Source: Gammaproteobacteria bacterium
GTDB lineage: Bacteria; Pseudomonadota; Gammaproteobacteria; Eutrophobiales; Eutrophobiaceae
Assembly (NCBI GenBank): GCA_004356415.1
Contig: SMWN01000108.1
Location: forward strand, 1 to 6,474
Direction: 5' to 3'
Length of the DNA stretch: 6,474 nucleotides
Shown: positions 1 through 6,416 of the stretch, piece after piece
How the letters are laid out: the number at the start of each line of letters is the position of its first letter
Numbering within the stretch: the stretch's first letter is position 1
Translations under genes and position numbers: made by a program
Notes under the pieces: generated by a model
Told to the model about the DNA's origin: nothing
The model's input: the letters and a program-made list of their open reading frames with translations, nothing else
Database searches by the model: none

Positions 1-33
1 TAAAAATATTATTTAAACATAGGTCGTTAATTT

Positions 34-939
34 ATGAGCAAGCGTTCCATTATCCATATGATAGATCCCATGGCTTACGTCAGTCCCTTCGATATTAATA
101 TGGCTGTTGATGCTGGTTATGATGTCGTTATTCCCTATGCAAACGTGGAATTATGGCAAGTTAATGGGTTGTTACAGGATGCAATCTTTTCTCGTGAACC
201 GAAAGGAGTAAAAAATACAGCGATTTTTATCGGTGGTCGCGATATTGCTTTGGCGAAGGAAATGATGGAGGCAGCAAAAAAAGCCATGGTACCTCCCTTT
301 GAGATATCTGTATTGGCTGATCCCAGTGGTGCATTCACCACGGCTGCTGCGCTGGTCGCCTGTGTAGAGAAAGAACTCAAAGCAAAACATGGTATGGAAT
401 TAAAGAACAGTAAGGGAATTATTTTTGGCGGAACAGGACCTGTAGGCATCGCAACCGGCGTAATCGCTTCACTGGCAGGCGCTGACATTACCCTGGTCTC
501 TCACCAGAGTATTGAAAATGCGCAGAGCATTGCGAATGAATACAATGCATCGTGTGGCTCCACCATGAGTGGAACGATTGGAGCCTCTGATGCAGATAAG
601 GCTTATCTACTTGCCAATGTAGATATTGCCTTTTGTACTGCCAAGGCGGGCGTAGAAGTCTTGAATGATTCTGTGCTTGGTGATACCAATTCATTGAAGG
701 TGGTTGGTGATGTGAATGCTGTTCCACCATTAGGCGTACGTGGCCTTGAAACACAGGATTTTGGGGTTCCTCTGACACATGCTGTCTCTTCAAAAGGTGC
801 TGTTGGTATTGGTGCACTCGCAGTAGGTCACATAAAGTACCTTACACAGCAAGCACTACTGAAATTAATGCTTGAAACAGACAAGCCAGTATATGTTGAC
901 TTCAGGGATGCTTTTAGCACAGCACGCGAATTGGTGTAA
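34..939 (+). CDS. mtdB: NAD(P)-dependent methylene-tetrahydromethanopterin dehydrogenase (MtdB)
   Basis: The 301-residue cytoplasmic enzyme is predicted to oxidise methylene-H4MPT to methenyl-H4MPT with NAD(P)+, a step in the H4MPT-linked oxidation of formaldehyde in methylotrophs. The N-terminus (SIIHMIDPMAYVSPFDINMA, about residues 5-24) closely resembles the MtdB type as I remember it from Methylorubrum, rather than the NADP-specific MtdA. A Rossmann glycine motif GGTGPVG lies at 132-138. Other family-like blocks are ADPSGAFTTAAA (95-106), DVNAVPPLG (226-234), GAVGIGALAVG (255-265) and VDFRDAF (288-294). The length is full for the family. The ATG is preceded by a weak AGGT about 10 bases upstream. 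Only 33 AT-rich bases precede it, so its operon context cannot be judged. The gene to its right is convergent and unrelated. Family assignment is secure; MtdB over MtdA rests on remembered sequence similarity. Confidence 0.93.
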   Translation: MSKRSIIHMIDPMAYVSPFDINMAVDAGYDVVIPYANVELWQVNGLLQDAIFSREPKGVKNTAIFIGGRDIALAKEMMEAAKKAMVPPFEISVLADPSGAFTTAAALVACVEKELKAKHGMELKNSKGIIFGGTGPVGIATGVIASLAGADITLVSHQSIENAQSIANEYNASCGSTMSGTIGASDADKAYLLANVDIAFCTAKAGVEVLNDSVLGDTNSLKVVGDVNAVPPLGVRGLETQDFGVPLTHAVSSKGAVGIGALAVGHIKYLTQQALLKLMLETDKPVYVDFRDAFSTARELV

Positions 940-949
940 CCGGCAAGCG

Positions 950-1070
950 GGACGGGTACTTCTTCTTTAAATACGGTGTTGCTTCGCCGTCTGTGGTACT
1001 CATTTACTAATCGTAAACTCCGTGTCCTCGGTCGGCTTGCGCCTTGTATTAAAGAAAAATTTCTCCGTCC
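950..1070. repeat. Imperfect palindromic repeat element between mtdB and slp
   Basis: An imperfect inverted repeat is centred on base 1010. Outer ends are GGACGG (950-955) and CCGTCC (1065-1070). Next come TTCTTTAAATAC (963-974) and its partner GTATTAAAGAA (1046-1056), with one bulged base. At the centre TTTAC (1003-1007) and GTAAA (1013-1017) flank TAATC. The region between is only partly paired. The layout (AAAGAA-type ends, a GTTGC block, ACTCATTTAC/GTAAACTCC in the middle, a GGCTTGCGCCTTGT block) resembles a dispersed palindromic repeat I recall from several gammaproteobacterial genomes; this is memory, not a search. It starts 10 bases after the mtdB stop, so it could also form the 3' end of that transcript, but there is no terminator-like hairpin followed by a T-run. 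The rest of the gap (1071-1165) shows only a small TTACAA/TTGTAA hairpin (1126-1144). Confidence 0.55.
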
Positions 1071-1165
1071 TATCTGTTAAGTTTTTACGTTATCGAGCTA
1101 AGATCAGAAGACATATCACGTTTTGTTACAAGCTCAAGTTGTAAGTTCGGGGGTTGAGTACAGCT

Positions 1166-1723
1166 TTAGTAATAGTGATGAAATCCGAAGTGGTGACTGT
1201 GGTGGTGGAATCCGAAATGGTAGCGATAATAATAGCCGTGGTAATACGGGTAGTGATATTGGTATTGATATCGCGCAGTGCGATATTCAGGCCACAGGTA
1301 ATATACTTTAGTGCTGACTAAAGGATAGCTGTAAGGATGATCGTCAATTCGCTTTACAAATTCAGTATCAATTGTTCCAAAGATCGTTAAATTACGGTCT
1401 TTACTGTAATGCTCAGGATCCAGGAATCCGTCTACTTTTGCGATAAATCGGCCTTCATAGTCGGTATTAGAACCGGGTCGGCCGTAACGATTAAGCGGGC
1501 TTGCCAGGATTTCTATCCATGTTGAATTTTCTTTGTTTTCAACCGAGATAATCTTGCCGCCCCAACGCACATACTGGTTTTGGAATGTATCAATGTTATT
1601 TATTACTTGATGGAACTCCGGATTGGGATCGGGAGGAAGTTTAATCAATATCGGTACCCGGCTGGCACAGCCACTCAGCGCGAGTACTGCTAGGCATAGT
1701 ATAAAACGTATGCACATAACCAT
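1166..1723 (-). CDS. slp: Slp family outer-membrane lipoprotein with His/Tyr-rich tail
   Basis: A 185-residue lipoprotein of the Slp family (E. coli Slp is a starvation-induced outer-membrane lipoprotein of similar size). A basic start and hydrophobic stretch (residues 5-17) end in the lipobox LSGC, so Cys19 should be lipidated. Position 20 is Ala, not Asp, which fits outer-membrane sorting. Family-like blocks are YVRWGGKIISVEN (51-63), EILASPLNRYGRP (71-83), GRFIAKVDGFLDPEHY (91-106) and a YPLVSTKVYYLWP segment (133-145). After that the chain becomes low-complexity: of residues 151-185, 10 are His and 12 are Tyr, with no acidic residue. Start: ATG at 1723, with a second ATG two codons later; neither has a clear ribosome binding site, and either keeps the signal peptide. 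It is convergent with mtdB and lies 128 bases downstream of corB in the same orientation. Physiological role is not known from sequence. Confidence 0.88.
   Translation of the reverse strand: MVMCIRFILCLAVLALSGCASRVPILIKLPPDPNPEFHQVINNIDTFQNQYVRWGGKIISVENKENSTWIEILASPLNRYGRPGSNTDYEGRFIAKVDGFLDPEHYSKDRNLTIFGTIDTEFVKRIDDHPYSYPLVSTKVYYLWPEYRTARYQYQYHYPYYHGYYYRYHFGFHHHSHHFGFHHYY
1175..1221. repeat. 27-bp-period internal tandem repeat in the slp 3' end
   Basis: Two 20-base segments, 1175-1194 and 1202-1221, match at 17 of 20 positions with a period of 27 bases. On the minus strand they encode two copies of HFGFHH at the protein C-terminus (residues 169-174 and 178-183), a nine-residue period. This suggests that the His-rich tail grew by in-frame tandem duplication. 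Confidence 0.65.
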
Positions 1724-1804
1724 TCAGGATCTTGTTCAGATAATATTGAATATGACTAAGATTTTGAATATTAGTTCATGTCTGAACATGGCATAGGACC
1801 CGGG

Positions 1805-1828
1805 ATCAGAACCAGAATCAGGATTAGG
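1805..1828. repeat. Short degenerate hexanucleotide tandem repeat
   Basis: Four successive hexamers ATCAGA, ACCAGA, ATCAGG and ATTAGG lie in the 128-bp gap between the corB stop and the slp start. They differ from one another by one to three bases. The same gap holds a small hairpin, CATGT-CTGA-ACATG (1777-1790), without a T-run. No clear slp promoter or corB terminator was seen here. Confidence 0.4.
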
Positions 1829-1851
1829 GCGGCGTTATTGCCCCAGGTCGA

Positions 1852-3135
1852 TCACTCTTCTTTTATTTTTGAACCGTCCGGTAACGGGAAAATCTTTACC
1901 TTCTTTACTGCATTATCCACAACCTGTGTAATTTCAAAGATATAGCCCTCTAGGCGAAGGCTCGTGCCTGCTTCTGGTATGTCTTCAAGGTGTTCGAGAA
2001 TGACACCATTGATAGTCTTGGGTCCTCCCATGGGTAAATTCCAGTCAAGTTGTTTATTGATATCGCGAATGGTGGTGCCACCGTCAACAAAGAAGGATCC
2101 ATCTCCTTGTGGTTGAATGTCCTGATTGAAGGTTTGTATGTCAGTGGTGAATTCTCCAATAATTTCTTCAAGGATATCATCGAGTGTCACCATGCCTTGA
2201 ACAACACCGTACTCATCAACGACTAAACCCGTGCGTCGTTTTTGCTGTTGAAACTTAAGCATTTGAGTATGCAGCGGGGTGCCCTCAGGCAGGTAATAGG
2301 GTTCGATGGTCAGTTTTTCCAGTTCATCCAGGCTGAGTCCTGTCTTCCTGCTTAATATTCGTAATACACGTCTGACATGTAGCATACCAACAACATTGTC
2401 CATATTCGCACGATAGACGATTAGGCGAGTGTGTTGACAGTGGGTTAATTGTTCGAGAATATCTGCAACGGAGTCGTCAAGGTCAATCCCGACCAGTTCA
2501 TTTCTTGGCACCATAATGTCATCTACAGTGACTTTTTCCATATCCAGTATGCCAAGCAACATATTCTGATGATTACTCGATATGGCACCACCTGCTTCAC
2601 GTACGATCATCCTGAGTTCATCCTGGCTCAAAGGTTTATCTTCAATATTGTCAGTATTAATTCCTAGTGGTATTAACAGGGTATTACTAATTTTGTTAAT
2701 GATATAAACGATGGGATAACATAGTTTTAGCAGCGGTGTCAGGATATAGGCCGATGGGAAAGCAATTTTCTCGGGTCGTATAGCTGCATAGGTTTTCGGT
2801 GCGGTTTCGGCAAATATGATAAAAATAATTGCGATGATAAAAGGAGATGCGGCGGCACCGTAATTACCTAACAAGCGAAAACCAATTACTATGGCGATCG
2901 CGGCAGCCAGAAAATTTACCACATTGTTGCCAAACAAAATGACGCCAATCAGGCGATCCGGTTTCTCAAGAAGTTTACTGGCCAGTATGGCCGCTCGATG
3001 CTTGTCTTTAACCAGATGACGCAGGCGGTATTTGTTGAGAGCCATCATGCCAGTCTCGGAACTGGAGAAGAAGGCGGAGAGAACAATCAATACAAAGAGA
3101 ATGATAAAAAGTACCGATAAGGGAATAGTGTCCAA
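1852..3135 (-). CDS. corB: CorB/CNNM-family CBS-domain membrane protein (Mg2+/Co2+ efflux type)
   Basis: A 427-residue inner-membrane protein closely resembling E. coli CorB (YfjD), a bacterial relative of the CNNM Mg2+ transporters implicated in cobalt/magnesium efflux. Order: DUF21 transmembrane domain (about 1-165) with the conserved SSSET (24-28), GNN (69-71) and AETAPKT (109-115) motifs; a cytoplasmic CBS pair (about 200-330) containing DIMVPRNELVGID (206-218) and GLVVDEYG (303-310) followed by DDILEEIIGEFT (319-330); and a C-terminal CorC_HlyC domain (about 345-420) with FFVDG, INGVILEHLE and VKIFPLP. Four membrane-associated segments are expected near 5-22, 62-88, 95-113 and 126-150. 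The only in-frame start before an upstream stop (3154-3156) that keeps the first helix is TTG at 3135. A GAGG (3147-3150) lies 11 bases before it, a rather long spacing across a run of eight T. It lies 86 bp after ypjD, same strand, matching the E. coli order, so co-transcription is likely. Confidence 0.95.
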   Translation of the reverse strand: MDTIPLSVLFIILFVLIVLSAFFSSSETGMMALNKYRLRHLVKDKHRAAILASKLLEKPDRLIGVILFGNNVVNFLAAAIAIVIGFRLLGNYGAAASPFIIAIIFIIFAETAPKTYAAIRPEKIAFPSAYILTPLLKLCYPIVYIINKISNTLLIPLGINTDNIEDKPLSQDELRMIVREAGGAISSNHQNMLLGILDMEKVTVDDIMVPRNELVGIDLDDSVADILEQLTHCQHTRLIVYRANMDNVVGMLHVRRVLRILSRKTGLSLDELEKLTIEPYYLPEGTPLHTQMLKFQQQKRRTGLVVDEYGVVQGMVTLDDILEEIIGEFTTDIQTFNQDIQPQGDGSFFVDGGTTIRDINKQLDWNLPMGGPKTINGVILEHLEDIPEAGTSLRLEGYIFEITQVVDNAVKKVKIFPLPDGSKIKEE

Positions 3136-3221
3136 AAAAAAGGTGACCTCAAATTAAGAAGATAATCTATTGTGGCTGATGGCTAGTACTCCGTCCAGAA
3201 AAAGATAGCCGAACAGGTTGT

Positions 3222-4043
3222 TTAGACGCGCATTAAAATTATCTCCAGAACCAGTTTAGAACCAAAAAAAGCCAGCACCAGTATGCAAAAACCACCGATA
3301 GTCCAACGGATAATCTTTTGTCCGCGCCAGCCCAGATACCAGCGTCCCCATAAAAGCACAGCAAAAACCAGCCATGACATCATTGATAGTGTTGTTTTAT
3401 GAATAAGATGCTGAGCAAAAATATCATGTATAAACATGAAACCCGTTGCAAGACTTAAACTCAGCATAAAAAAACCGACGGCAATGATGCGTATCAGAAA
3501 ATCTTCCATGATTTGCATCGGGGGTAGAATATGCATGATCATCATTGGATGTTTATTACTTAACTGATATTCCTGAAATGCCAATAAAAGTGCCTGACAT
3601 GCTGCGACAGTCAGTAAGCTATATGCAACAATCGAAAGCAAGATGTGTATTTTCAGCCCCATTGCGGCCGTTTCGGCCAATATACGGTGACTAGGGAAAA
3701 ACAATACGAGTAAGAGTCCAAATGCCGCGAGTGGAAAGAAAATTATAAGAAAATTCTCAACAGGCTTGCGAATAGCGACCAATAAAACGACCAGAGCGAT
3801 AACCCAGCAGATGAGTCCCCAGGCGTTGGAAAAACCAAGATCTAAACCACCACTCACAAAAATGATACTGTTCAATAAAATGCCATTTGCAATAAGTGCG
3901 ATTGCACCCATTGTAAATGCCTGAATCTTTGCCTGTTGGCGTGGTGCATCTTCGCTGGCTAGAATCAGCATACCTAATCTTGCCGCCGAAGCCAGGTAAA
4001 ATAGAAACGCAATGGTGCCAAGTGCTGTGTTCACAGATATCAA
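3222..4043 (-). CDS. ypjD: YpjD-type inner-membrane protein, CcsA/HemX-like cytochrome c assembly family
   Basis: A 273-residue polytopic membrane protein, about eight hydrophobic segments, related to CcsA/CcmC/HemX proteins involved in haem handling or cytochrome c assembly. YpjD itself has no firmly established function. Family-like features are MGLKIHILLSIVAYSLL (128-144), with His133 a possible haem ligand; MQIMEDFLIRI (176-186); GFMFIHDIF (201-209); HKTTLSMMSW (215-224); LLWGRWYLGWRG (230-241); and the end block LAFFGSK (257-263). The tryptophan-rich WWD haem motif of true CcsA/CcmC is absent, as in E. coli YpjD. Start: the listed TTG at 4043 lacks a good ribosome binding site; GTG at 4034 (MNTALGTIAF) is about as plausible. 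An in-frame stop at 4068-4070 and no intervening ATG exclude a longer form. It is divergent from ffh and lies upstream of corB, the order found in E. coli. Confidence 0.92.
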   Translation of the reverse strand: MISVNTALGTIAFLFYLASAARLGMLILASEDAPRQQAKIQAFTMGAIALIANGILLNSIIFVSGGLDLGFSNAWGLICWVIALVVLLVAIRKPVENFLIIFFPLAAFGLLLVLFFPSHRILAETAAMGLKIHILLSIVAYSLLTVAACQALLLAFQEYQLSNKHPMMIMHILPPMQIMEDFLIRIIAVGFFMLSLSLATGFMFIHDIFAQHLIHKTTLSMMSWLVFAVLLWGRWYLGWRGQKIIRWTIGGFCILVLAFFGSKLVLEIILMRV

Positions 4044-4073
4044 TTCAAGTTCAGATTTTATGATCCATCATTG

Positions 4074-4102
4074 CATATTTGTTGGTTTCATTGAAGTGTA
4101 AA
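4074..4102 (-). promoter_or_regulatory. Possible weak sigma70-type promoter for ypjD-corB
   Basis: On the minus strand TTTACA (4097-4102; five of six to the -35 consensus) is followed after 17 bases by AATATG (4074-4079), a poor -10. A better -10-like hexamer, TAAAAT (4055-4060), lies nearer the start but has no good -35 and would leave almost no leader. The call rests on hexamer match only. Confidence 0.22.
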
Positions 4103-4113
4103 AGCTACATCAG

Positions 4114-4334
4114 ATACCCGAACTACCTGGCTATGCATGCTTCAGCAAGACGAGAAGCAACCATATTCAAGGTATGAAAGGGGGTTGCTTCTCATCTTGT
4201 CCTGCGGGAACTCAGGTAGAAAGTCAGTGCTGCGTAACAACTCTTATGAAGGACTAGTCATTCACTGCGAGTTTCGCCTTGCTCTGATTTCCTACCTGAA
4301 TTCTGAAGCCTGCATTGCCGGGTAGTTCGGGTAT
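4114..4334. other. 221-bp three-branched palindromic element: candidate structured RNA or MITE
   Basis: Three nested stems can be traced by eye. P1: 4114-4131 pairs with 4317-4334 (17 of 18 Watson-Crick plus a G-T pair), then after a 3x3 internal loop (tat/att) 4135-4145 pairs with 4303-4313 (10 of 11). P2: 4146-4162 pairs with 4183-4199 (16 of 17), 20-base loop. P3: 4212-4219 pairs with 4292-4299 perfectly and continues inward through 4220-4230/4281-4291, GCG/CGC (4232-4234/4275-4277), AACTC/GAGTT (4239-4243/4269-4273) and TGAA/TTCA (4247-4250/4261-4264), with a 10-base loop containing GACTAGTC. G-T pairs are split between the two strands, so no transcribed strand is indicated. No T-run follows either end, so it is not an intrinsic terminator. 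No known family was recognised. The flanks are short and unremarkable: 4044-4113 may hold the ypjD promoter, 4335-4430 is the ffh leader. Confidence 0.7.
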
Positions 4335-4430
4335 GAAAGGTGAGGATCAGCCTGATTCCTGCTAAGATCTGCCGTTCACGCAATATCGCATGTAGTTTCA
4401 GATAATAATAACCAGAGTAAATACCAGACT

Positions 4431-5780
4431 ATGTTTGACGCGCTGTCTGAACGTCTATCCAGGACGATAAAAGATCTCAGGGGTCATGGCCGCCTGACCG
4501 AAGAAAATATCGCAGGTGCCATGCGAGAAGTACGCATGGCACTACTAGAAGCTGATGTCGCCTTACCCGTCGTCCGCGATTTTATAGAACACGTACGTCA
4601 ACGTGCAGTTGGGGAAGAAGTGATGACCAGCCTGACTCCGGGTCAGGCCGTTGTGAAAATTGTCGAAGAAGAACTCATTTCACTTATGGGTGAAGTGAAT
4701 ACATCTCTAAATTTTAATACCCAGCCACCAGCCGTCATCATGATGGCTGGCCTGCAGGGTGCAGGTAAAACAACGACCGTCGGTAAACTGGCAAGGTATC
4801 TTAAAGAAAAAGAAAAAAAGAAAATCCTGGTCGTCAGTTGTGACGTCTATCGACCTGCCGCGATAGAACAGCTAAAAGTCCTGGCAAATGAGATAGATGT
4901 CGAGTTTTACCCGACAGAGAAGATTCAAAACCCTGTAGATATCGCCAAAGCGGTTCTGGATCATGCACGTATACACAATTTTGATAGTTTGCTCGTGGAT
5001 ACTGCGGGACGTCTGCATATCGATGATGAAATGATGGAGGAAATTAAACAACTACATGCCGTTTTAACGCCTTCAGACACCCTGTTTGTCGTAGACAGCA
5101 TGATGGGACAGGATGCAGTCAATGCGGCTAAGGCATTTGATGAAGCATTGCCGTTGACGGGGATCGTGTTAACAAAAACAGATGGTGATGCCCGAGGTGG
5201 TGCAGCGCTCTCTGTTCGACATGTGACTGGTAAACCCATTATGTTTATAGGCACAGGTGAAAAGATCACGGAGTTTTCAGCTTTTCATCCCGGTCGTATG
5301 GCCTCGCGTATTCTTGGCATGGGCGATGTACTGAGTCTTATCGAAGAAGTTCAGGAAAAGACCGATATAAAGAAGGCCGAGAAACTTGCGACAAAACTTA
5401 AAAAGGGGAAAAGATTTAGTCTTGAAGATTTCCGTGATCAATTGCAACAAATGCGTGGTATGGGAGGCATGGCCAGCATGATGGATAAATTACCGGGGAT
5501 GGGCGGCTTGTCTGTAAATGTGAATACTCAGGTAGGTGATCAACAATTCATCAAACTGGAATCCATTATTAATTCAATGACACCGCATGAACGGAAAATG
5601 CCTGCGGTTATAAATGGTTCTCGTAAAAAAAGAATTGCAGCGGGATCAGGAACACAGATACAGGATGTTAACCGCTTATTAAAACAGTTTAAACAAATGC
5701 AAAAGATGATGAGGAAACTTTCCGGTAAAGGTGGAATGAAAAAAATGATGCGAGGCCTGGGCGGTGGCATGCCATTCTAG
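4431..5780 (+). CDS. ffh: Signal recognition particle GTPase Ffh (SRP54 homologue)
   Basis: The 449-residue protein binds 4.5S RNA and the signal sequences of nascent membrane and exported proteins, and delivers ribosomes to the receptor FtsY at the inner membrane. Order: N domain (about 1-90, with REVRMALLEADVALPVV at 32-48), G domain (about 100-295) and methionine-rich M domain (about 325-449). GTPase motifs are P-loop GLQGAGKT (107-114), the DVYRPAA insertion-box block (138-144), DTAGR (190-194) and TKTDGDARGG (248-257). The M domain has the RNA-binding SRKKRIAAGSG (397-407) and QDVNRLLKQF (411-420). Met-rich stretches are at 341-358 and 423-449. Length is close to E. coli Ffh (453). The ATG is supported by the canonical MFDALSERLSR start; its ribosome binding site is weak (AGAG about 13 bases upstream). 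GATAAT at 4401-4406 is -10-like but lacks a well-spaced -35. dsbB, not the often-seen rpsP-rimM-trmD block, follows in opposite orientation. Confidence 0.98.
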   Translation: MFDALSERLSRTIKDLRGHGRLTEENIAGAMREVRMALLEADVALPVVRDFIEHVRQRAVGEEVMTSLTPGQAVVKIVEEELISLMGEVNTSLNFNTQPPAVIMMAGLQGAGKTTTVGKLARYLKEKEKKKILVVSCDVYRPAAIEQLKVLANEIDVEFYPTEKIQNPVDIAKAVLDHARIHNFDSLLVDTAGRLHIDDEMMEEIKQLHAVLTPSDTLFVVDSMMGQDAVNAAKAFDEALPLTGIVLTKTDGDARGGAALSVRHVTGKPIMFIGTGEKITEFSAFHPGRMASRILGMGDVLSLIEEVQEKTDIKKAEKLATKLKKGKRFSLEDFRDQLQQMRGMGGMASMMDKLPGMGGLSVNVNTQVGDQQFIKLESIINSMTPHERKMPAVINGSRKKRIAAGSGTQIQDVNRLLKQFKQMQKMMRKLSGKGGMKKMMRGLGGGMPF

Positions 5781-5822
5781 CGTTATTTTTTCTCTGTTTT
5801 AGTCCTGTTCCTGGGTGTTGAG

Positions 5823-6329
5823 TTAAGTCTGGTCAAATGATCGTATTTTTTGACGAAGAAGTATTGTTAAGCTCGCAACTGACAAGCTAATAAAGCAGAG
5901 AATACTCCATTCCGCAATGCTAAATCCTAGAAAGCGCCACTGCACTTCGGCGCATTCGCCAGAACCACTTAGTATCATTTTTAGCGCATCGGCTATTGGA
6001 AACACATCAAGGATATATTCCAGTCCTGGCCCGCATTCAGGAATCTTATCTTCAGGCAGATGTTGTAACCAGATTTGTCGCCCGGCGATTCCTGCGCCAC
6101 ACACTGAAATGATAAAAATCAGGCTGCTGTAAATCGGCGCAAAGAAATTCTTTGGATTATGAATCACTCCTACTAGAGACAAGATCGCAATCAAAATATA
6201 TGCGAATCTTTGGAATATGCACAAGGGGCAAGGTTCAAGGCCAACAGCATGCTCGAGGTACAGACCAAAGCTTAGTAAACCAACACATGTTGCGAAAATA
6301 ATTGAATAGATAGTTCTTTGTAAATTCAC
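5823..6329 (-). CDS. dsbB: Disulfide bond formation protein DsbB
   Basis: A 168-residue inner-membrane protein that reoxidises periplasmic DsbA and passes the electrons to ubiquinone or menaquinone. Four transmembrane segments are visible at about 9-27, 42-58, 65-84 and 138-158. The first redox pair is Cys34-Pro-Leu-Cys37 in EPCPLCIFQRF, with Arg41 at the position of the quinone-contacting arginine in E. coli. The second pair is Cys99 (IPECGPG) and Cys126 (SGECAEVQWRFLG), in the periplasmic loop of normal size. All four catalytic cysteines are present and length is close to the usual (E. coli 176). The start is GTG at 6329: an in-frame stop lies at 6351-6353, no ATG lies between, and helix 1 requires this region. 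No good ribosome binding site is seen. It converges on ffh with 42 bp between stop codons; no clear bidirectional terminator is visible there. Confidence 0.95.
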   Translation of the reverse strand: MNLQRTIYSIIFATCVGLLSFGLYLEHAVGLEPCPLCIFQRFAYILIAILSLVGVIHNPKNFFAPIYSSLIFIISVCGAGIAGRQIWLQHLPEDKIPECGPGLEYILDVFPIADALKMILSGSGECAEVQWRFLGFSIAEWSILCFISLSVASLTILLRQKIRSFDQT

Positions 6330-6416
6330 TAGATTACAAAATCCAAAAAATTAAACGCCTAAAAATTAACCGATATTTGAACAATAAAAAAATAAACGAA
6401 AGATTCTACATGAGTT

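Noticed and set aside
135..488. Minus-strand ORFs opposite mtdB, and similar antisense ORFs opposite corB, ffh and dsbB
   Set aside because: Each lies wholly opposite a strongly supported gene, lacks recognisable domains, and has no ribosome binding site.
1126..1144. TTACAA/TTGTAA hairpin as a slp terminator
   Set aside because: The six-pair stem is AT-rich and is not followed by a T-run on the slp strand.
1123..1311. 62-codon plus-strand ORF rich in Gly, Ser, Asp and Asn
   Set aside because: It is the antisense shadow of the His/Tyr-rich tail of slp; the repetitive composition comes from that tail.
4137..4325. 62-codon plus-strand ORF inside the three-branched element
   Set aside because: It lies entirely within the inverted repeats, has no ribosome binding site, and its protein looks unlike any family. 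Its codons are explained by the palindromic structure.
4114..4334. 4.5S RNA (ffs), retron msr-msd or integron attC
   Set aside because: The GGAAGGAAGC-type conserved loop of 4.5S RNA is absent. No reverse transcriptase gene is nearby for a retron. The ends do not have the RYYYAAC/GTTRRRY core sites of attC, and no integrase is present.
4333..4365. Ten-codon leader peptide (MKGEDQPDSC) ahead of ffh
   Set aside because: The AAAGG-like sequence lies within the ORF, not before it, and nothing in composition suggests attenuation; such short ORFs are expected by chance.
5764..5800. Intrinsic terminator at the end of ffh
   Set aside because: TGGCATGCCA is a perfect palindrome with no room for a loop, and it is separated from the T-rich stretch. 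A stable stem followed directly by a T-run is not present.
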